Shown here: positions 11,601-25,660 of the stretch, one piece after another
How positions within the stretch are numbered: the first letter of the stretch is position 1
Layout: each line of letters opens with the position of its first letter
NCBI GenBank assembly: GCA_008933995.1
Contig: WARS01000011.1
Coordinates: 10,879,516-10,943,515 of the forward strand
Direction: 5' to 3'
DNA from: Datnioides undecimradiatus
Taxonomy: Eukaryota; Chordata; Actinopteri; Lobotiformes; Datnioididae
Length of the DNA stretch: 64,000 nt
Notes under the pieces: model-generated
Database searches by the model: none
The model's input: only the letters and a program-made list of their open reading frames with translations
Told to the model about the DNA's origin: nothing
Position numbers and translations under genes: made by a program

Positions 11601-14600
11601 AACCCCACCTTTCCACCCCAGCCTCCCCCAAACCCTCTCATAACCACATTTAGCATTGTTCATGTGTATGTTTCTTTAAAGAAGATATTTTGATGCACTT
11701 TCAGGTGCGTTGTTTTAGCTTGAGCAAAGTGCCTACTTAATTCAAATTAACATGGCTGATTCATTGCTATTTACTCTTTTAGCATTAAAATGCTGAACTG
11801 ACATGGCCATCAGGCAATTGGTATTAAGTTACAACCTTTCATCAAAATTCATTGATTTTGAGTTGATGGTTGTCATTTAAATAGTATACAATTTTCCATC
11901 AAGGGAGCTTCTCTTGAAAACGGTATGACATGGTTTAAGATGATGAATCTTCTTTACAATGCTCACCTGTGAACTAGAACCATATTAAATGAACAATCTA
12001 AATTTCTGATGCATTTGTGATGCATTAGGGATAAAAACTTGTGAAAAGCTTCTGGTTGCATGGAAACTTGTGGCATAGTGTCACAATGCATTTCATACAT
12101 CTAAGTGAAACTACGGAAAAATATTCTATCGTTGATGTGTCTATCTCCGGTACATCGGTACAATCGTTTTATTGCCCAGACCCACCGCTTATTGTATTGA
12201 ACAGATAAACAAAATTTACTGCAGCAAGTTCGGTGTACTCTGCAGACAGGCTGAAGTTTTATTCCTTATTTTCAATAACCATTAGTCTCACAACAGCCCC
12301 AAGGCCTGCTCTGATATGCTGGATCTGTGAGCACTCTCTCATTTCTCTCACACGCACATGAAACACACAAAACGTCCCTCTCTTATCTGTGGGCTGAGGA
12401 ACCCTGACTCCAGCCTGTGCAGACAGTGCTATCTAACTGGGCCATGTCTCTATATACACAAGGAAATCACCCACTCCTCGTGAAGAAATGAAATCTGCTT
12501 CAGACATCCTGGCCCTGAGCTGGAAAAAAAGGAAAAAAACATATTTTGAAAGGCTAATGCAGCTTGAGACTAGTCACACACAGGCCTTTGTTGAAAAAAA
12601 AAAAACACTTTTGGCTTTAGGTATTAGAACAAATCCTTCTTATTCCTCTGAGCATGTTAAGGACAACGTCTTTGTTGTGGCTTATGCTGCCTTGGCCTTA
12701 GTCCCAGGCCATTTTTCATAGAAGCACGACACAAGCCGTTGCATTTCATTCAGACTTTTCATTAGATGAGCTCAGTCAGCCTGTCTCTATTCTTGTTCAT
12801 AGCACGGGTCTTCATTTTAGTCACTGGCAGTGTTGAGTTTGTGGTGCTGTTTGAGAGTGAGTCGGGCAGACTGACAGATAGGCAGGGCAGAGCAGACAGC
12901 ACAGTGCTGGAGGCAAGAAGTCAGGGGTCAGAGGTCATAGGGAAGTGAAGATGGCTGACCTCTCAACAGGACAAACTGTTTGGTGGTGTTGACTTAACAT
13001 TGCCCAGACTCCAGTGCGGTTCTCACCCTATATTTTGGCTGACCTGTCTGAAGAGCTCACCACAGGGGAGATCAGCAAGATTCCTCTTAATTGCCCGATG
13101 ACCCATCACAGTGGGAGTACGTCGATACTGATACTCCCAGGATCCTCAGTGGCAGAATATGCTGAGTTATCAACGCCACTTGATGAAACACGTGTTTTGG
13201 ATTCCTGGAGAGTGTTTGGTGTTTCCATGTCAGTCAGTCCCAACACTGCCGGAGGTGTCACAGCTCTCACAGCTCTAGCATAGCTACAAATTTAACACTC
13301 TGCTGTATTTCATCCCTGTGGCAATGATACAGGAAGGAGCCATCATGTCCAGTGGTTTTGCAGTTGTGTATTTATACACGAATCCTATAAAAGTTATCAG
13401 AAGGCTTGGTGATAGTGGAGCTGTGGTCTACTTGAGGTCTGTAAAGTAAATATGTATTTAAAAAAGTCACAACATATATTTTTGTTAAGAACTTACACAA
13501 AATCCTGTAAACATGGGGCAGGATGAGAACCAGCCACTTGTTTCGTTTTTAGTTTGTGTTTACAAAGCAGACAAAACAGTCTGAGAGCCTCACTCCATGA
13601 ATAATTGATGATTATTCAAAAGATGACTCACATTAGTGGTTTCTATGGTAATGAATCATTTTGTCGTTGTGGAGCTATGCGGAGTATTAGGCCTGGGCCT
13701 GTTCCATGCCTCTGGCTAGTTGTTACAGAAGCCCTTCACAGAGATGCACACACAGGCTTCAATCAGACTCCAGTGTAGATGACAGGACATCTTGGGCCAT
13801 AATGTCATGTTGGTGACAGGGTGGCTGAGTTGTCTGATAGTAGGACAAGATTCCTTCTATTGCTTAGCCTCAAAGAAATTATTGGGAGAATGGTCCTTTT
13901 GTTAATGTGCTGCACCCGTTTTGTCCTTTTACACTGCACCATACTAATAGTGTTTCTGTGTTTGGAAACTGCAAATACGACTATGAATTATACCGGACCA
14001 TTTCACCTGCTTCCAGACTGCGTTGGAAAGTGACACATTAACTTCGTGAAATTAGTGATAATTTATTTGTAACAATGTTGCTAAACACATTTAGAGGTTT
14101 ATGCATGTAGGCTGATTTTGATTAACGTTACCTACAAATCATTGTGGATCAGATTGCACCACTGGTGTGCATATTCACCAGGAAGACAAACAGTACACAT
14201 TAATAATGATTACCCAGTTACCCCAGTACCTGTAGCAGCACCATGCAAACCGCAGCTGCCTCCCAACCCAGACACAGAAACCACATCCCACTGCCACAAA
14301 GTGTGTATGCAGACTATTTTAAACTAAAACCTCTTGTGTCTAAATGCAGTGCTGGAAGCAGTTCAGTTTATTTTAGGAAACTGATGTGCGTGCTTGATTC
14401 TTGCTATTTTTGGGTTGTATCGACACCATTGAATGCACCTTTTGTAAGTTGTTTTGGAGTCAAACATGAGCTAAATAAATGTAACATAATGTGATGTAAT
14501 TTCATCAATAAGATCATCCCTCTTACTTTGGATCAGACTTGTATCACTCAACACACTCTATGCTAAAGTATTAACATTGCGCCAGAGCAATTTATCTGCA

Positions 14601-15767
14601 AAAGCTAGATTAATACTTTTTTGTGTTTTTAAGTTGAGTGTGTGTCCAAATTGTGTCCAGCATTTTGCCTATAGACCACACAAAGCCTGTTAAAAGCATG
14701 CATATTATCTAGCTGTGAGGCACTACAATTTAAGGTTCTGAAGGGCTAAAGTGTGTTTTCAGTGGTTCACAAGACATGTTTTTGCAAGATATACATTAAC
14801 CAACCAGGTAGATGCACATGGTCAGAAGAGATAAATAGATGTTCCTGTGGAAGAATGTTTAACATGTTGCAGCTTTTTACATTTAAAATGAATTCCACAC
14901 TGTGTCAGTCTTGTGATATTTCCCTAGCACCTTGCTGTGCCTTGTTCTCCAAATCTTGCCCATTCGTATCTTTGGCCTTTTTAACTTCCCAGAACTTTAA
15001 TATCGCCAGTGCTCTTAATCATTTCTGTCTGGATGTGGCCTGAGTGACACAGCGGGTGTCTCTGGATCAGGCTAGAAAGAGGAGGAGGGCTTATTTTTAT
15101 CACTGGTTTGGGAACCACTGGGCTGCAATCACTGGGAGAAAAGATGGTTCTAATTACAGATCTCCCCTTCTCTTTCTCCCTGTGTGTCTTTCTCTTTCTG
15201 CTGCCCTCATTTTGTCTGTTAAGCTTTCTTTCCATCTTCCTCCCAAAAAGCAGGAGCATTCCTTTATCAGCTGTTGTGTGGCTTATTCTTATTCTGACTT
15301 TAGACATGAAAGCCACAGTTTTCTTGGTGGTTCTCTGTTGCTATATGCTATGTTGTATAGAAATGGCCTCAGAGAAAGAAGTGAAGGGGATTGGCGGGTC
15401 TGTACAGCACTCAGCTCCAAGCTACTCATGAAACAACATCTGCAGCAGCACACCAGGCCAATGATAATGTTGTGTTTAAGCAATAATGGCTGTTTTCACA
15501 AGTGTCAATTTGAGATTATGATGTACTGCTCTTAACTATGATCGACGAGTGTGTGTTATGAAAAATCAGTCGCTGTTATTTCATGCAAGGTCAGCACCGC
15601 ATGGACCACCAGACATGATGAAGTATCTCCAGAGGCATTTACCCACGTATGTGCGGCAGCAGTCATTGTACGGTAAAAATGTTACATTCATACCTAACTA
15701 AACCCACGGACAAAGATCGTTGATTAGAGGTTTCCAGGTCCCACAGGGGCCTTCGTGGAGGACTGGA

Positions 15768-15962
15768 GAAAATGCGTGGAAAGGCAGTGATGAAGGAGGA
15801 CTAAGAGTAAGGTAGAGAGAGAGGTAAAGGGATTGAGGTGGAAGGAGTGCACTAGAGAGGAAAGAGAGCGGGGAATGCAGGATTAGAAGCTAAGAGCAGT
15901 GTGGAGAAAGGGATCAGAGGCAGAGGGAGTGAAAAGAGAGAAAGAGACATAGCAGAGGGGAA
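15768..15962 (+). repeat. Purine-rich (GA-rich) tract
   Basis: About 195 bp strongly biased to A and G on the + strand with many GAGAG/GGAAAG units. Low-complexity; it accounts for chance reading frames across it. Confidence 0.7.
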
Positions 15963-16205
15963 GGCGTCTGCACCCGCCGGTAGGCCATGGCTGTCAGTGG
16001 CAGGGCCTCTCTCCCAGCACCAGGGGCTCCAGGGCTGTGGCCACATAATGAAGGCTTGTTTGAGTTCACATTCAAACATCACAGAGAGCGCCTGGAAAAA
16101 CAGTGCCCCACGGGCTACTTTTATTAACCCGGCTAGGATTCCCAGCCTTCAACCCTGTGCCAAAAGGCTTCCTCGCTTCTCATCCACCAACACATACACA
16201 CACAG

Positions 16206-16206
<1 letters not shown>

Positions 16207-16253
<47 letters not shown>
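16207..16253. repeat. (CA)n microsatellite
   Basis: About 23 uninterrupted CA units. Confidence 0.97.
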
Positions 16254-16255
<2 letters not shown>

Positions 16256-18989
16256 TCTGTCTATTAAAAATGTTGTCATGTTGAGCCTGGAACCTATAGC
16301 ATTTTGGTCGTGCCTGCGATGGTGTTGGAGACTCTCCTGTGTCTCCTGGCTGTGAGAAAATTAGCACAGCACTTTTCACAAGCGAGTTCAAATGAAAAGG
16401 AGACTGTTGCACAAGATACGGTTTAGTGCTATTACACTTTTGGCTGTTTCTGTCTCATGCAGAAGCTCATCTGACTGCTTAGCTGTTTGTCTTTTCTCTC
16501 TCTACCTCTCTGTCATAACATACACAGGCCTGCTGAATGATGGCCCTGTGAGATTCACTGGGGAGGATATTTGACTCAGGATTTTCCGATAATAGGATTT
16601 GAAGCGTGCTTGCAACAGATAGTGGTTTTGTGGTGAAGGAAAGGAGTATGTGATCCTGCTTCTGTATGTAAATACAGCAGCTGTTTGTGACAGCACTTAT
16701 AATCTGTACTGTTATTTCTGCTACAAAGATGATTCCGGTTCTTCCTTCATGGCTGGGACAATATAGACCGTGTGAGAATCAATTTGTTTAAGTTAGGCTA
16801 TTTGGGAGGAACAGTGATGACTCTATCACCAGTCCTTGGGGTTTCCTAAGAGAAACAGGACTCTATTTCTTTTGTTGTATAAATTTTGAAAAATACCTCA
16901 ACACAGTAGGAAGTATAATAAAATAAATAGGAAGGCTTTGCTTTTAATTAGTTACCCAGGAGCATTAAAGATATTTAACCAAAGGGGCTAGTTTAAATAC
17001 CGCATGGGATAGAAGTCCCCTTATTTTTTCCCAGGGTTGCCTATTTGAGGGGGCCCGTCAGTCCTCTGGACTTGCACAAATCCCCTTAAAACCCCTGGAG
17101 TCACTGAGGGTGTATCAGGCCCCTGGATCTGCTGTGTGCAGGGCTGGGTGACGGGCTGTGCTCCAGAGCCAGCCAGGGGGAGAGGACAGCTACTGTGAGG
17201 GCGCCCGGAGAGCTGGGAGTCACTCAGCCACAGAAACCCTGTGTTTGTGTATGGAGCGCAGTGCTCTTATCTCCCGCCTGTACTGACGCCACGCTCTTCC
17301 TGTTTCAAATCTTTACTGCTGATTTTCTCTTCACTCTTGCCTCGGCCCCAGCCAGTCCTGTTGTTTTTGGTGTTCTTGTTCTTTTCAATGGAGATTAGAT
17401 AGAGTTGCTGTGGTGACACAAGAGACAGAGGCATTGCTGGCCTGAATGTTTGTAGGTATGTTGAGCTAAAAAAAATCAACTAGAAACCAGGTTACAATGC
17501 AGCAGTTTGCTGTTGCTTTTCTTTATGTGCTGTAAATTGTTATAAATGCATACTCTAACCAATTGGTTGTCTAAACATATATAGTTGTAGAAGTACACAC
17601 ATACAGACACACAAGCATACACAGATTAAACCGTTAAACTGTAAAACCACTGCAACGCTTTTACAGATTACACTTCATGTTACACTGGAAACATGGAACA
17701 TCTTAGCTGTGGTCAGGCACTGTTGTGTTGTGCTTACCCTGTGGTGATGTGCAAGTTACATGACCATCACTTCCCTGTAATTTACTTTAGGCCAGGGAAA
17801 ATAGTAAATGGTCTTTGCACTTATTGATTTTACATAAACTGAAAGGGGTGAATAAAAAAATCAGCAGTCGGTGTCTACTGCTTCAGCAAGGTGAAATGTT
17901 CTGCATCACTTGTGTCATGTTCAACTAAAGCTGCATCCCTTGGGAACTGATCTGGGAACAGTATGTGGTGGACTTGTGATCAGTTAAGATGGTGTAATTA
18001 AATACCAGGTAAGATTTAAAAAAAAAAAAAAACTTTCTTGATGAAGAATACTATGACTGGTGCCCCCAAAACTATTGAGCAGCTAGTTGCATCAAGTTCT
18101 TGAAGCTGCGGTTGTTTAGTTTTGGTGTCATATTGCAAAGATCCCATAATTACCATTGTAATTGAGTTTTAAGAGAAAACCTGGCTTTTGCACATCCTCT
18201 TGGTCCTGTTTTCAGGTTTTAGAAATCCAGCCTGTGACGGGAGAGTTTGGCCCATAACAGGTTACCTCAGTCAGGAGCACTTTCCTATTGGCTGTTCTAA
18301 TGCAGATGCACATGCACATCTGTTTGAAAGGGGAAAAGCCTGATTCAGTGACAGAAAATCCTACAGAATTGTGATGAATTTCCAAGGCCTCCTTTGTCTT
18401 GTTATGCCATGGGTGCTCTGTCTCCGGGTCACAAAGCTCTGTAGGAACATCTTACCTAGATGAATCGTGGCAAGAGGGGCTGGAGTCTCTGTCGGGCTCT
18501 CACTGTGTGTAACATGAGGTTTCGTAGGGCAGTTGTCTGCTTCTGCTTCTGAATTTGTGGATTTGGCCAGAGAGGCTTAGCAGAGTGATATGAGGCAGCA
18601 AAGAGGGAGGTGTAAGCTTTTGTATTATCTATGTAAAATGTTTCCCTACTGTAGTTAGAAGTCCTTATACAGTCCACATTGTGTTGTTGTCTTCTCTGGT
18701 TAGTTGTTTTCATTTCTTTTCACTTTTAATATATGGATATGTAAGGATTAATGTGATTTTTAAACAGCCTATGCGCATTATATAAACTTAGAAAACATGT
18801 TGACTAAAAGATGTTCAGTAATGTAGTGCATCAAAGCAGGTTATATTGCATGATTTGCGTACAAAACAAGTTTGGGAACTGTGGGAGGTGTCTATCTTTC
18901 TTCTCCTGCTTGACAAAATCAAAAACAGCCATCTAAAATACATAAACACTGAAAGAGCTCCCCAACAGTCCCCTACTTGGTATTTGCAA

Positions 18990-19480
18990 GCGTCACTACC
19001 AGTCTTCCTCTCGCCTGTCTGGCCTGCCCAGCTGCCTGGATGGCCGATTTTGATGGCGCCAAGCACTCTGCAACTCTGCCGTAATCAGGAACAGCGAGGG
19101 GCAGTCTCTATCACAGAGAGTTTCTTTCCTTTTCCTTTGTTTTCCACAGATTTCCTTCCTCGTTTTCTTAGATATTCTCTCCCCACTGATGTAAGTCCAA
19201 ACAGAGGCCTATTTAGAAAGTAAACAGATGAATGAGGGGAGGTTCTGGGCCTGGCGTCCATGGAGTCAGGCGCAGAGCGGAGACGTCTCGCGCCACCCGC
19301 CCTGTGCTGACACAGCCTGTAAATATACAGCATGACAAATGGCATGGCTCTGCAGCAGTCCCCCAACCAATCTCTGGCAAGCAGGCCTGATGCCGGAGAG
19401 GCTAGCCGACAGGCCGTGTCTGATTCACTGTCACAAGAGACACATTGTTTATAGGACAGAGAGACACTGTAACACAAACA
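18990..19480. promoter_or_regulatory. Candidate regulatory block with TGGCGCC site
   Basis: A dense non-repetitive block, with GTCT at 19017-19020 and TGGCGCC at 19054-19060, plus further GTCT/AGAC motifs to 19440. The same half-sites occur in the intron 1 candidate element, but farther apart. No coding signal: opposing reading frames here (125 and 130 codons) are unrelated to known families. Confidence 0.28.
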
Positions 19481-22240
19481 CTAATACCCCTTGGTGGGTG
19501 ACACACTGGGAAAACCCTTGGTTTGTGGCTCCAGTTTTGGCCTCAAGGCGAACATTGCAATGAGAAGTCTTGTTGCAGCTCCTCATCAAAAACTGTGTGT
19601 TATAGTGTGTGTCCCTCTTGTATATCCCGCTGATCAATCACTTTCCTGTACCAAATTTTTTTCCTGGCTCTCTTGAGATTCCTCCACAGAGGGGCTCTGG
19701 TTACATCTGGCACAGCTTGGCTGTTCATGTTTGGCTTCCACCAACCATGTGTGTGTCTGACTATGATTGGGATCATATATTTTAACCATAGCAAAGTTAT
19801 TTTCATGCTTCTCTCATAAGGACATCCTCTTGGGGAAGATCCATCTTAGGAGGGCTCGTAATAACATTTTCCTTACTTTATGTTTGTCTCACTTTTGGCA
19901 ATAACCTTCGCTATCATGCCTGCACTAGTTATGTGATAACTCTGAATAACTAAGTGAAAGGCCTTACATGGGGAAAGTATTGAGATGTTGATGAATCTGA
20001 ACTGTTTTGGAGGCAAGTTCAAGAGACAGGAATGTCTTTGAGGAGGAGGGGGAGGGAAAAGAAAGAGTGCGGAGGCCCCTGGGGGAAAACGCTCTGTTTG
20101 ACCTCTAAGGATAGACCTGCAAACTGAAATGGCGACACTCTTTCCGGCTATGCTTTCTACCAGGATTTCCTTCCCTTCTCCAGGCCCCCATCTACTGAAG
20201 CACCAGGGACTTGGGCTACAGTAGGCCACCTATTGTGAGCGCAGAGCAGGCTTACTAGCTGAGGTCACACAGGGAGTCTGTGAGCGCCAGACTGGCAGGC
20301 GATCCACAGTTTCCTCCAAGATAGGAGATCAAGTAAATCAGAGTTAGGAGTCGTTACCCTTTAGGGGCCTAATGACCACTGCTCTTTCCCCCCCAGCACA
20401 TAGCTATGTCTGAGATGTGGAGCATTATGAAGATGGCATTTTGTGCTATCATCCGTTTTTCATCGACTGGCTCTCCTTTCAGCAAACATGATATCATCCT
20501 GGTATCATGGCTAACTTAATGCAGCCAGTATTAGTGTTGTGTTATGTAGCATTAGCATATAGACTAGAGCTCCATTAGTCATGCTCTAGACTTGTGCCCC
20601 ACATGGATACTGTGTTACCTCTTAAGAGAATCCATTTTTCACAGGCTGCCTAGGGCTATAAAGACAAGAGACAAACCAATTGATTTTAATTCGTTGGCAG
20701 TGTCAGGGGATTCTGTTAGAACAGACACATAGAGATTCATCTCCCAAAGCCCCATTATTGACAAGATTGCAATGACAGCTGGCTGATCGGGACACAGCTG
20801 CTGCCTCTGCTGCTGCTGCTTCTGAGAGAGAACTACATGATGATGACCAAGCTGTGTAACATGCAACTGTGTTACTCTGTTGGCATGAAAAAGCTGCCGG
20901 TCAAATCAGAGTTGTAATCAGTCTTTATACTGTGCGGTGCTTTTGCCATAATACAGACTAGCATACAACGAGAATCAATTTGAGAATCCTTGTAACAGTG
21001 AGTGACACACATCTCACAGCCCATTTTCCATCATGGTAGTGTACAGACTTGGCAAGGATAAGTAATCACCTGGGACCAAACATTCAGTTCTCAGTGACTG
21101 AATCCATTAAGTCGGGATTCCAGCGTGGTGTCATTATCAGGCAGCCTATAGTCATTACATATTATTCACTACTATGAAAGATGTGGGGAAATCAATCCAG
21201 TCTGACAATGCTCATAACGAGTCTTAGGCTTTTTAAAGTCTAAATATGTGAGAATAATATTACGTGAAGTGATGGGTGCATACTCTAAACCGGCCCTGAA
21301 GTCGAGCCCTTTCCTTAGAATCTTGAAAAAATGTCTTTGACTCTAAAATCCATGTTAAAAATCCTTTGTTGTGCGCATTGCACCCAAAGAGAGTGGGTTT
21401 AGGGATAAATCTTTTCTTGCTCAGCAGAGAAATTCATTTACAAGAATGATTTCCATATGTTTTGTTACAGGGTTTGCTATGTTTTTTGGAATAAGGCCAT
21501 AGTATAATCACGGTGGATCTGCTGAGTTAGTAATTCACCATGGAACATTGAATCTCACTTATCTGTAATGTTTAACCGTGCTGCAGGTACGTCAGGAATT
21601 TTCAATCCGGCTGTTGGCATTCTCAACAATGTGTTCCTTCTCAGGCTTAAAGGACTCACAGGGATCGCTCACTTCCTTTCTCTGCCTCACTCAGAGGCCT
21701 GCACAGATCCAGCTTGGATACACTGGAGCTGCCTTGTTTTCAGTGTATGATTCAATGCCTCCTGTTCTCTTATTGATTTACTTCATGGGGCCCAGCAGTG
21801 GAAGTGTAGCATCAAGGACGCTAATTAGCCTTCCTGTGTACAAGCAAAAAAAGTGACTCTCATAAATGACTCTTATGGGACGACCTATGTTGGGGCAATG
21901 CCTGGGCAGAGTGGAAACTGTGCCCTTTGTGTACAAGTAAATCATCATTGGGGACAGACGGGGTCACTGAGCTGAACCCACTGCACCAGCAGGGCTTAAA
22001 TCACACCACTGCTGGGTAAAGAGAGACAGTACAGTCTATAAAATGAAAACCTCATGTTCCTTTGAACATAGCTTAAACAAGTTTGTCAAATATTTGAGCT
22101 ACTTATGTATAATCGAGTGTAAACATGCTGCTGTCTGATGATGTTTGTCCCATATGACTGCAGAGGTTCTGGGTATCTAATGTTGCCAGTCAGGTCTGGG
22201 AGATACATAGTGTGCTTGACCACAGCCAGAGAGACAGAGC
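19481..22240. other. Upstream intergenic region, nothing recognised
   Basis: Mixed-composition non-coding DNA. A short CTG-type run near 20800-20821 is the only repeat seen. No exon-like structure with splice sites was identified. Confidence 0.7.
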
Positions 22241-22690
22241 AGGCCTTACACAGTTAGTGATAGTGAATTGGCCATAATCATTATCAGCTCTGTGGTAGTG
22301 AGTGGCTCCCACTCTGTACAGGCGGCTCCATGTCTGACCTGTCTGTGGTGTGGCAAGACTCTGCTCAGTGGGAGAACTAAATGCTGAGGGCCGCCTCCCT
22401 TAAATATCTGCATGCCATTAACAGCAATGACTCTGATGACATGTTCTTCCTGGCCTTGTCTGAGCTCCTTTGCTTCGGCTGGAGGTGCCTGTGGCCCCTG
22501 GTCTTGAGGCACTTGTCTATTTTGGGAGGTCATTTGGAGCCGGACACTCTGTCTCCCCAATGTAGCCTGTCTCCTGATACCGCTATCAACTGCCGGCTTT
22601 TAACAGGGAGCCACGGCAATTTACTAGAGTGACGCCAAGCAAGGCAGTTATCAAGACCCCAACACCAGATTAGCTGGTTGGTCTTCTAAT
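22241..22690. promoter_or_regulatory. Candidate regulatory block rich in GTCT motifs
   Basis: GC-richer than its flanks, with around eight GTCT/AGAC occurrences within about 300 bp (22330-22580) and TTATCA/CTGATA GATA-type sites. No coding family is recognised on either strand. Confidence 0.28.
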
Positions 22691-25400
22691 GAGCATCCTT
22701 GAACAGGGAAATGGAGGGGGGGGGGTTCACAAAGCACAATAATAACATGATTATCCATAGCCCTGACGCAACAGGAAATACTCTGCAAAATGCCCCATTT
22801 AAGAGAAAATCAATTTCTCAAGTTCAGAAATTAATAGTGTTTTAATTAAAATCCAATTGATATAACTCTTTAATTTTTGTTTTGCTGTCTGTTGTGAAGA
22901 ATAAAAAGATTTTGGAGAAAGTTTTGTTTTGTGTGCAGAGGTCAGAGGAGACAAGGGATGAAAGAAGATGCATTTAAGATCCAACAAACATTGTGATTAA
23001 AGAATATGGTATGCACCTTAACCACTAAGCCACCACAACATCCAGTGAGCTATTATATTTGATTAAATGCCATATACCATAGAGTCTTTAGGTACAACTC
23101 CACATAAGCCACATTTCTTCCTTTAGCTTTACACAAACTAGCCTCACCACATCTCAGTAGCTCAACCACCGAGGGGATAATGTGTTTTTTCCGAGTTACC
23201 TGGAGTCAAGCAAAGTCATACATGTTTTTTATGGATCTGCATAGGGTCACAGGGTTTGTTGCACACTGTGCACTGTATCTTTACTCAGTAAGTGGGTGCC
23301 TGCTGCAGCAAATTAATCTAATTGTAAAGATGGATAAATAAATCTCGTATATCACTTACTAAATTAACAATTTTATATTGAACATCCAGTCCACTTTCTA
23401 TTGACATGTAACGCTGAAAAAGTATTGTCCGATGATCGCTTAGTTGTTTACGTCATTCATCAAGCATACATGCAAATTATCAAATGAGACATTAACTTGA
23501 GCACTGAGAATGTATTTGGTTTTGCTAACATGCTGACATTCAATTATAAAATGAATGATGAATGTGAAAAATTGAAAATCTAAAAATTATTGTTGTTTAC
23601 ATGCATCTACAGTCATGTGGAATCCCAGTACAATGCAAATTATCTGATATCTGTCAACGGAGCAAAAACAAATCCAACAGCAGTGTTCACAATACCTTTC
23701 AAATTGCCAGTGACCTTGTTTGACTCTGGGTAAGAGGGAAGAAAATAGTGAACTTAGCTCGACTGTAACTCCAGCAGGTGTTTTAAATGTGCGAAACAAA
23801 CAACAGCAGTAGATCTCTCCCTCCTCTTCTTTTAGGCTCTCTGAGTTTGACAGTCAAATCAGAGGTGAAGAACTCAACTCACAAAACTAGTCTCTCCCCT
23901 TCAGTGTGGTGACTGAGTTTTAAACTGTGCTCTGTGGCCTGCCCAGCCCTGGTTGCTGTAAATGAAGTTTAAAATCATAAAATGTGTCTGTGCAGAGGTG
24001 ATGTCATACTTGGCATAATGTTTCACTGTGGATTTTAGGAGGGTAAGATTTACTAGCATTCGGGAAACATTAAAAAGTGCAGTGGTTCACACTAAGTGCC
24101 TGTGCTCTCTGTAGTGTTTCCCCAGCCCCCTCCCAGTTTCATGCAACACACTGCCACTGTTGGTGCAGAGCAGTAAAAACAGATACACAAGAACCTCACA
24201 GAATATAAACTGAAACCAATCAACCGTATATTCAGGATTGAAGTTTGTTGTTCTCGAAACAACATTCTCCCCTTTTCAAGCTTCAACATGGAAATAATGA
24301 GTTATGACTGATCTGAATGGAAAGAAGCATTTGCATTTGAATGTTAAGCCAATGTGAGAGTATGATATCTTCCTGAGGTGTGAAAAACTGTTCACTGCCA
24401 GTTGGTTTTGGCTTGAGTTTGCCTCTTCTGGAACAGTGTTTTCATTTTTATTCAGCTTGTATGCAGAGCCACAGTCAGTCCAACATGAAATTTATGAATG
24501 CGTTAGGCACATTTAGACAGTTCCAATAAACAGAGTGCAAATATGAAGCCAATTATAATTCTGTGGTACTTATAATTTTATAATTGCAGTCAGCTCATCT
24601 TTACTGTAGGCAAATTACACCAGCATATTAAAAATACATAACATCAGCTATGGTTTAGTACATTTCAATGAGTGTACTGTTAAGTGTGGGCTTGATGGAG
24701 GCAGCTTGCAACAAGGAAAGTCCCCTGTGGATAGTTTGGACCCCTGGGGCAAGATGGCGCCCATACAAGAGAACCTGTGGCACCACTTGGATATGACAGC
24801 CAGTGATTATGTTGCATATCGACATAAAAGCGTCCAACCAAATGAAGATGTTGCAAAACAATAATAAGAAGAGTGGGGGTTGTATTGGGTTGAGACAGGG
24901 TGTGGCTCCCACCACAGGGCTTGTTACCTTTGCTCTTAGACACGCCTCTAATTTGCAGCTAAGAGGAATGTAACAGTGATTAAGATGAAATCACACTGGT
25001 GAGACAATGCAATTAACTGTGCTATAAGTGTAGAAAAAGCAGTCTGTCTCCATCATCACATGGAAAAAATGCTGGCAGAAAGGGGATATGTTATTACTGT
25101 CAAAAATGTTCTTTGTGTTTGTTTTTACTATGCTTCCTAAGTTCTGCAGCAATACAAATAATGCATATTACATCACGTCTGATCCATGATTACAAGAAAA
25201 TTGATTTTATGGCACATAGGCTGAGTCTACATAGTCATCGCAGTTACTAACACCCTGTTGTAGACAGCATAGGGTATTATTTTTTTATTTCTTATAGTGC
25301 ATTTGTACAGACTGTGAACAATACACAGGATTGTGTGCTGATCATGATATTTGCATGTGGCTGGTTGTGACTCCATCCCTAGACTTTAATCTAAGTTTGT
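22691..25400. other. Upstream intergenic region, AT-rich
   Basis: AT-rich non-coding DNA. Two copies of ATGCAAATTATC at 23470 and 23633 and two further octamers at 24329 and 25349. The 23008-23040 stretch, read on the - strand, resembles a tRNA-type box A (TGGCTTAGTGG) as in SINE heads, but no box B is visible, so I do not call a SINE. Confidence 0.65.
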
Positions 25401-25419
25401 GTTTGTAGTCTTTGAGGTG

Positions 25420-25660
25420 TGGATTAGTGGGAGTGTTGAGTCAGGCCCAGGCGAGGGCCCAGGAGGTCAGCCCGGAGAGAGGCCCACGTAAGCAGGCTCC
25501 AGTGCTGCTGAATGGGCCGATAATGGCCTGGATCAGAAGGAATGTGTTCATGGAGCCTTGCTACTGACAGCCGGCCCCTGGGGACATGAATTACTCTGAC
25601 TGATACAAAAAGAAGATGACAAAAACACTGCCTCAAGCACTGTCTCCCCGGACTCCTTGT
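25420..25660. promoter_or_regulatory. Candidate conserved non-coding element
   Basis: A sharply bounded GC-rich block in AT-rich surroundings, with GGAATGTG (TEAD-like, about 25539), CCGATAATGG and a CATGAATTACTC homeodomain-like core. No coding family seen. Confidence 0.3.

Larger units (their letters stand above)
11601..18990. other. Upstream intergenic region, no gene recognised
   Basis: No exon or transposon identified with confidence. A stretch at about 12120-12250 with CGGTACATCGGTACAATCG looks like a degraded mobile fragment. A purine-rich tract spans 15768-15962 and a CA microsatellite 16207-16253. Denser, possibly regulatory blocks lie at 15965-16150 and 17040-17240. Overlapping reading frames at 15044-15535 (163 and 107 codons) have no family resemblance. 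Confidence 0.7.

Noticed and set aside
12120..12250. Possible transposon fragment with repeated CGGTACATCGGTACAATCG-like sequence
   Set aside because: Suggestive of a degraded DNA transposon but no terminal repeats or coding remnant could be defined, so no mobile-element call was made.
15044..15535. 163-codon (+) frame with a hydrophobic segment
   Set aside because: The hydrophobicity comes from pyrimidine-rich sequence. A second frame on the same strand and one on the other are also open, with no homology recognised.
23008..23040. tRNA-type box A on the - strand (possible SINE or tRNA)
   Set aside because: No box B at the right distance and no cloverleaf; at most a short degraded remnant.
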